Shown one piece after another: positions 6,286 to 7,436 of a stretch of DNA of 7,436 bases. Position numbers and translations under genes: made by a program. The notes under the pieces were generated by a model. That model did no database searches and was not told the DNA's origin. It was given only the letters and a program-made list of their open reading frames with translations. How positions within the stretch are numbered: position 1 is the first letter of the stretch; each line of letters opens with the position of its first letter. Origin of the DNA: a bacterium (GTDB taxonomy: Bacteria > AUK180 > JAQVHJ01). The stretch covers positions 1 to 7,436 of the forward strand of contig JAQVHJ010000110.1 in assembly GCA_028696285.1 (NCBI GenBank). The letters run 5' to 3'.

Positions 6286-7059
6286 TTATTTCTCCTCCTT
6301 TTTAAAGTTAAGATATAAACCTTCAATCTCCACAATAACTTTTTTACCGTTCTCAAATCCGGTAAGTGAAGATAATGCGCCTACGTAAACCCTTGCTAAA
6401 ATATCCTTTACAAACGGTTTCAAGGGAAGGTATTTTGTTCCAACCTTTACCTTGACCCCGAATTGCCGTACATGACAGAGTGAAATATCTCCATTCTCCT
6501 TTAATATTTTTTTTAATATTGCTCTGCAGTCAAAACCGCATTCGCCGCAAATTTCATGTGTAAACCCGGGAAGAATTTCCGGGACTTTCTCTTCAATGAA
6601 ATCTACCAGTTTCTTAATATCTTTTGTTGCATCAAAGACTGGAAGCGGAAGCGTGCTGTCCGGGTTAGAAGAAATTTTTCCGGTTAAACCGATGGTAAAA
6701 TCATCTATTTTTTCAAGATCCTTCTTATCTTCAAGTGAAAGGAAATTCGGAAGAATCTCATCAGAGAACCCTTCGCATACAACCCAGTCAACATCATAAT
6801 GCTGAATAGTTTCACGTAAACTCTTTCGTTCCTTGAACATGATATCGGTCTCATTTAATCCGCGCGCTGTTACGGGTTCCGCACCCGCAGCCTTATGACG
6901 GTAAGTGTCGGTTCCTTCTTTATCTATCTTAAATTCCTGAAAATGAATATCCTTCACTGAACCGACCTTGTACTTCCTACGAACCAGCTCTTGAATGATC
7001 AATTCAACAGTCGTCGTTTTTCCTGTCTTTGAATGGCCAAACACCGAAAATACCTTCAT
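6286..7059 (-). CDS. MobB-like P-loop NTPase with a four-cysteine C-terminal extension
   Basis: MobB proteins are SIMIBI-class GTP-binding proteins tied to molybdopterin-guanine dinucleotide synthesis. The N-terminal part (1-160) fits: P-loop GHSKTGKTT (8-16), VGSVKDIHF (32-40), the segment IDKEGTDTYRHKAAGAEPV (45-63; compare the MobB pattern D-x2-GKD-x3-hxxAGA) and VVCEGF (93-98). Classical bacterial MobB is about 170 aa. This 257-aa protein adds a region with CGECGFDC (171-178) and Cys195, a CxxCx3Cx16C array suited to an Fe-S cluster or zinc. A conserved-looking end (LPLKPFVKDILARVYVGALSSLTG, split here as LPLKPFVKDI and ARVYVGALSSLTG) follows. ATG 7059 has AAGGAG upstream. It stands between ecfT-like and receptor genes, which suggests a metal- or cofactor-linked role in that uptake system rather than ordinary MobB duty. 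Confidence 0.82.
   Translation of the reverse strand: MKVFSVFGHSKTGKTTTVELIIQELVRRKYKVGSVKDIHFQEFKIDKEGTDTYRHKAAGAEPVTARGLNETDIMFKERKSLRETIQHYDVDWVVCEGFSDEILPNFLSLEDKKDLEKIDDFTIGLTGKISSNPDSTLPLPVFDATKDIKKLVDFIEEKVPEILPGFTHEICGECGFDCRAILKKILKENGDISLCHVRQFGVKVKVGTKYLPLKPFVKDILARVYVGALSSLTGFENGKKVIVEIEGLYLNFKKEEK
6289..6300 (-). promoter_or_regulatory. Ribosome binding site of the receptor, embedded in the end of the MobB-like gene
   Basis: The final codons KEEK of the MobB-like gene are written AAG-GAG-GAG-AAA and so form an AAGGAGG ribosome binding site. TAA and the receptor's ATG follow with no base between them. The receptor is therefore read efficiently only from the shared transcript, probably by terminating or re-initiating ribosomes. 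Confidence 0.8.
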
Positions 7060-7074
7060 AAATCGTGCTCCTTT

Positions 7075-7436
7075 TTACATTATTCGTTTTTGAAATAAAA
7101 TATATGAAATAAAAAATATCCCGAGAAACATTAAAATAAGACTCTCAGAAAAAGTAATACTTTTTTTCCTCGAGATAGGGAGAGAACCTTCTTTTCGAAA
7201 TCCCCGTAAATCAAGAACCACTGCAAGTTTCCGCGCAAGGATTAAAGATTCTACTATCAAAGGCAGAAGCAGTTTCCTGTATGATTGTAAACGGGTAAAG
7301 AAATTTTTATGCGAATGTATCTCATTCTTCAACTTAAGCGTGAATATTTTATCAGAACCCTTCTCCCTTATCAATGGTATTACACGAAATGCTGTCAGGA
7401 GCGGTATCAGAATGGAATGAGGTAGTTTCAAGGACG
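7075..7436 (-). CDS. EcfT/CbiQ-like transmembrane component, C-terminal part (start outside window)
   Basis: The T component of an ECF-type ABC importer spans the inner membrane and couples the ATPases to a substrate-binding S subunit. About 120 C-terminal residues are visible. A hydrophobic segment ILIPLLTAFRVIPLIREK matches the family's rfiP.l..e region. A charged stretch follows, then LLLPLIVESLILARKLAVVLDLRGF, the second coupling helix with its characteristic LxLRGF. A last membrane segment (SLILMFLGIFFISYILF) precedes the end QKRIM. The first coupling motif, normally A-x-x-RG, appears here as LKLKNE and is degenerate. The frame stays open to the window edge, so the TTG at 7431 is not the real start; EcfT proteins are normally 220-270 aa. 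The stop lies 15 nt before the MobB-like ATG. The ATPase two genes downstream is the natural partner. Confidence 0.8.
   Translation of the reverse strand, partial: SLKLPHSILIPLLTAFRVIPLIREKGSDKIFTLKLKNEIHSHKNFFTRLQSYRKLLLPLIVESLILARKLAVVLDLRGFRKEGSLPISRKKSITFSESLILMFLGIFFISYILFQKRIM

Noticed and set aside
1..7436. CRISPR array, tRNA or rRNA genes, phage or toxin-antitoxin modules
   Set aside because: No regularly spaced repeats, no tRNA-like cloverleaf and no matching protein families were seen on either strand.

Overview
The window looks like chromosomal DNA from a low-G+C, diderm, probably strictly fermentative or anaerobic bacterium. A TonB-dependent outer-membrane receptor shows that it has an outer membrane. 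Phosphate acetyltransferase points to acetate/acetyl-phosphate metabolism, and strong AAGGAGG-type ribosome binding sites precede several genes. The sequence does not settle the phylum. An uncultured, Cloacimonadota-like or other Bacteroidota/FCB- or Spirochaete-adjacent lineage would fit, but that is a guess.

Layout. (1) Positions 1-349, minus strand: the first 116 codons of glyA (serine hydroxymethyltransferase), cut by the window edge. It is driven by a consensus sigma-70-type promoter at 375-403. (2) Positions 412-664: a non-coding element of about 250 bp bounded by near-perfect 29-bp inverted repeats ending in GGGGACA. It sits between the glyA promoter and the divergent promoter of the next operon. 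(3) Positions 740-3496, plus strand: a tight three-gene operon of a class I SAM methyltransferase, a NagZ-type GH3 beta-N-acetylglucosaminidase (1-nt stop/start overlap) and phosphate acetyltransferase (16-nt gap). (4) Positions 3497-3690: a second AT-rich element with 21-bp terminal inverted repeats that also begin with GGGGAC. It lies exactly between two convergent genes, and its right arm supplies the last eight codons and the stop of the opposing ATPase gene. (5) Positions 7436-3664, minus strand: a compact four-gene operon of an EcfT/CbiQ-like membrane protein (start outside the window), a MobB-like P-loop NTPase with an added four-cysteine C-terminal region, a TonB-dependent receptor and an EcfA/CbiO-like ATPase. 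Gaps between its genes are 15, 0 and 3 nt.

How the genes may work together. The minus-strand operon combines an outer-membrane importer, two subunits of an inner-membrane ECF-type ABC importer and a SIMIBI-class P-loop protein with a likely metal or Fe-S site. Such a layout would suit capture of a scarce metal, oxyanion or metal-containing cofactor at the cell surface and its handling in the cytosol. The substrate cannot be read from the sequence. No substrate-binding (S) component is visible, though it may lie upstream, beyond position 7436. This operon, and the two related inverted-repeat elements, are the parts most worth a second look.
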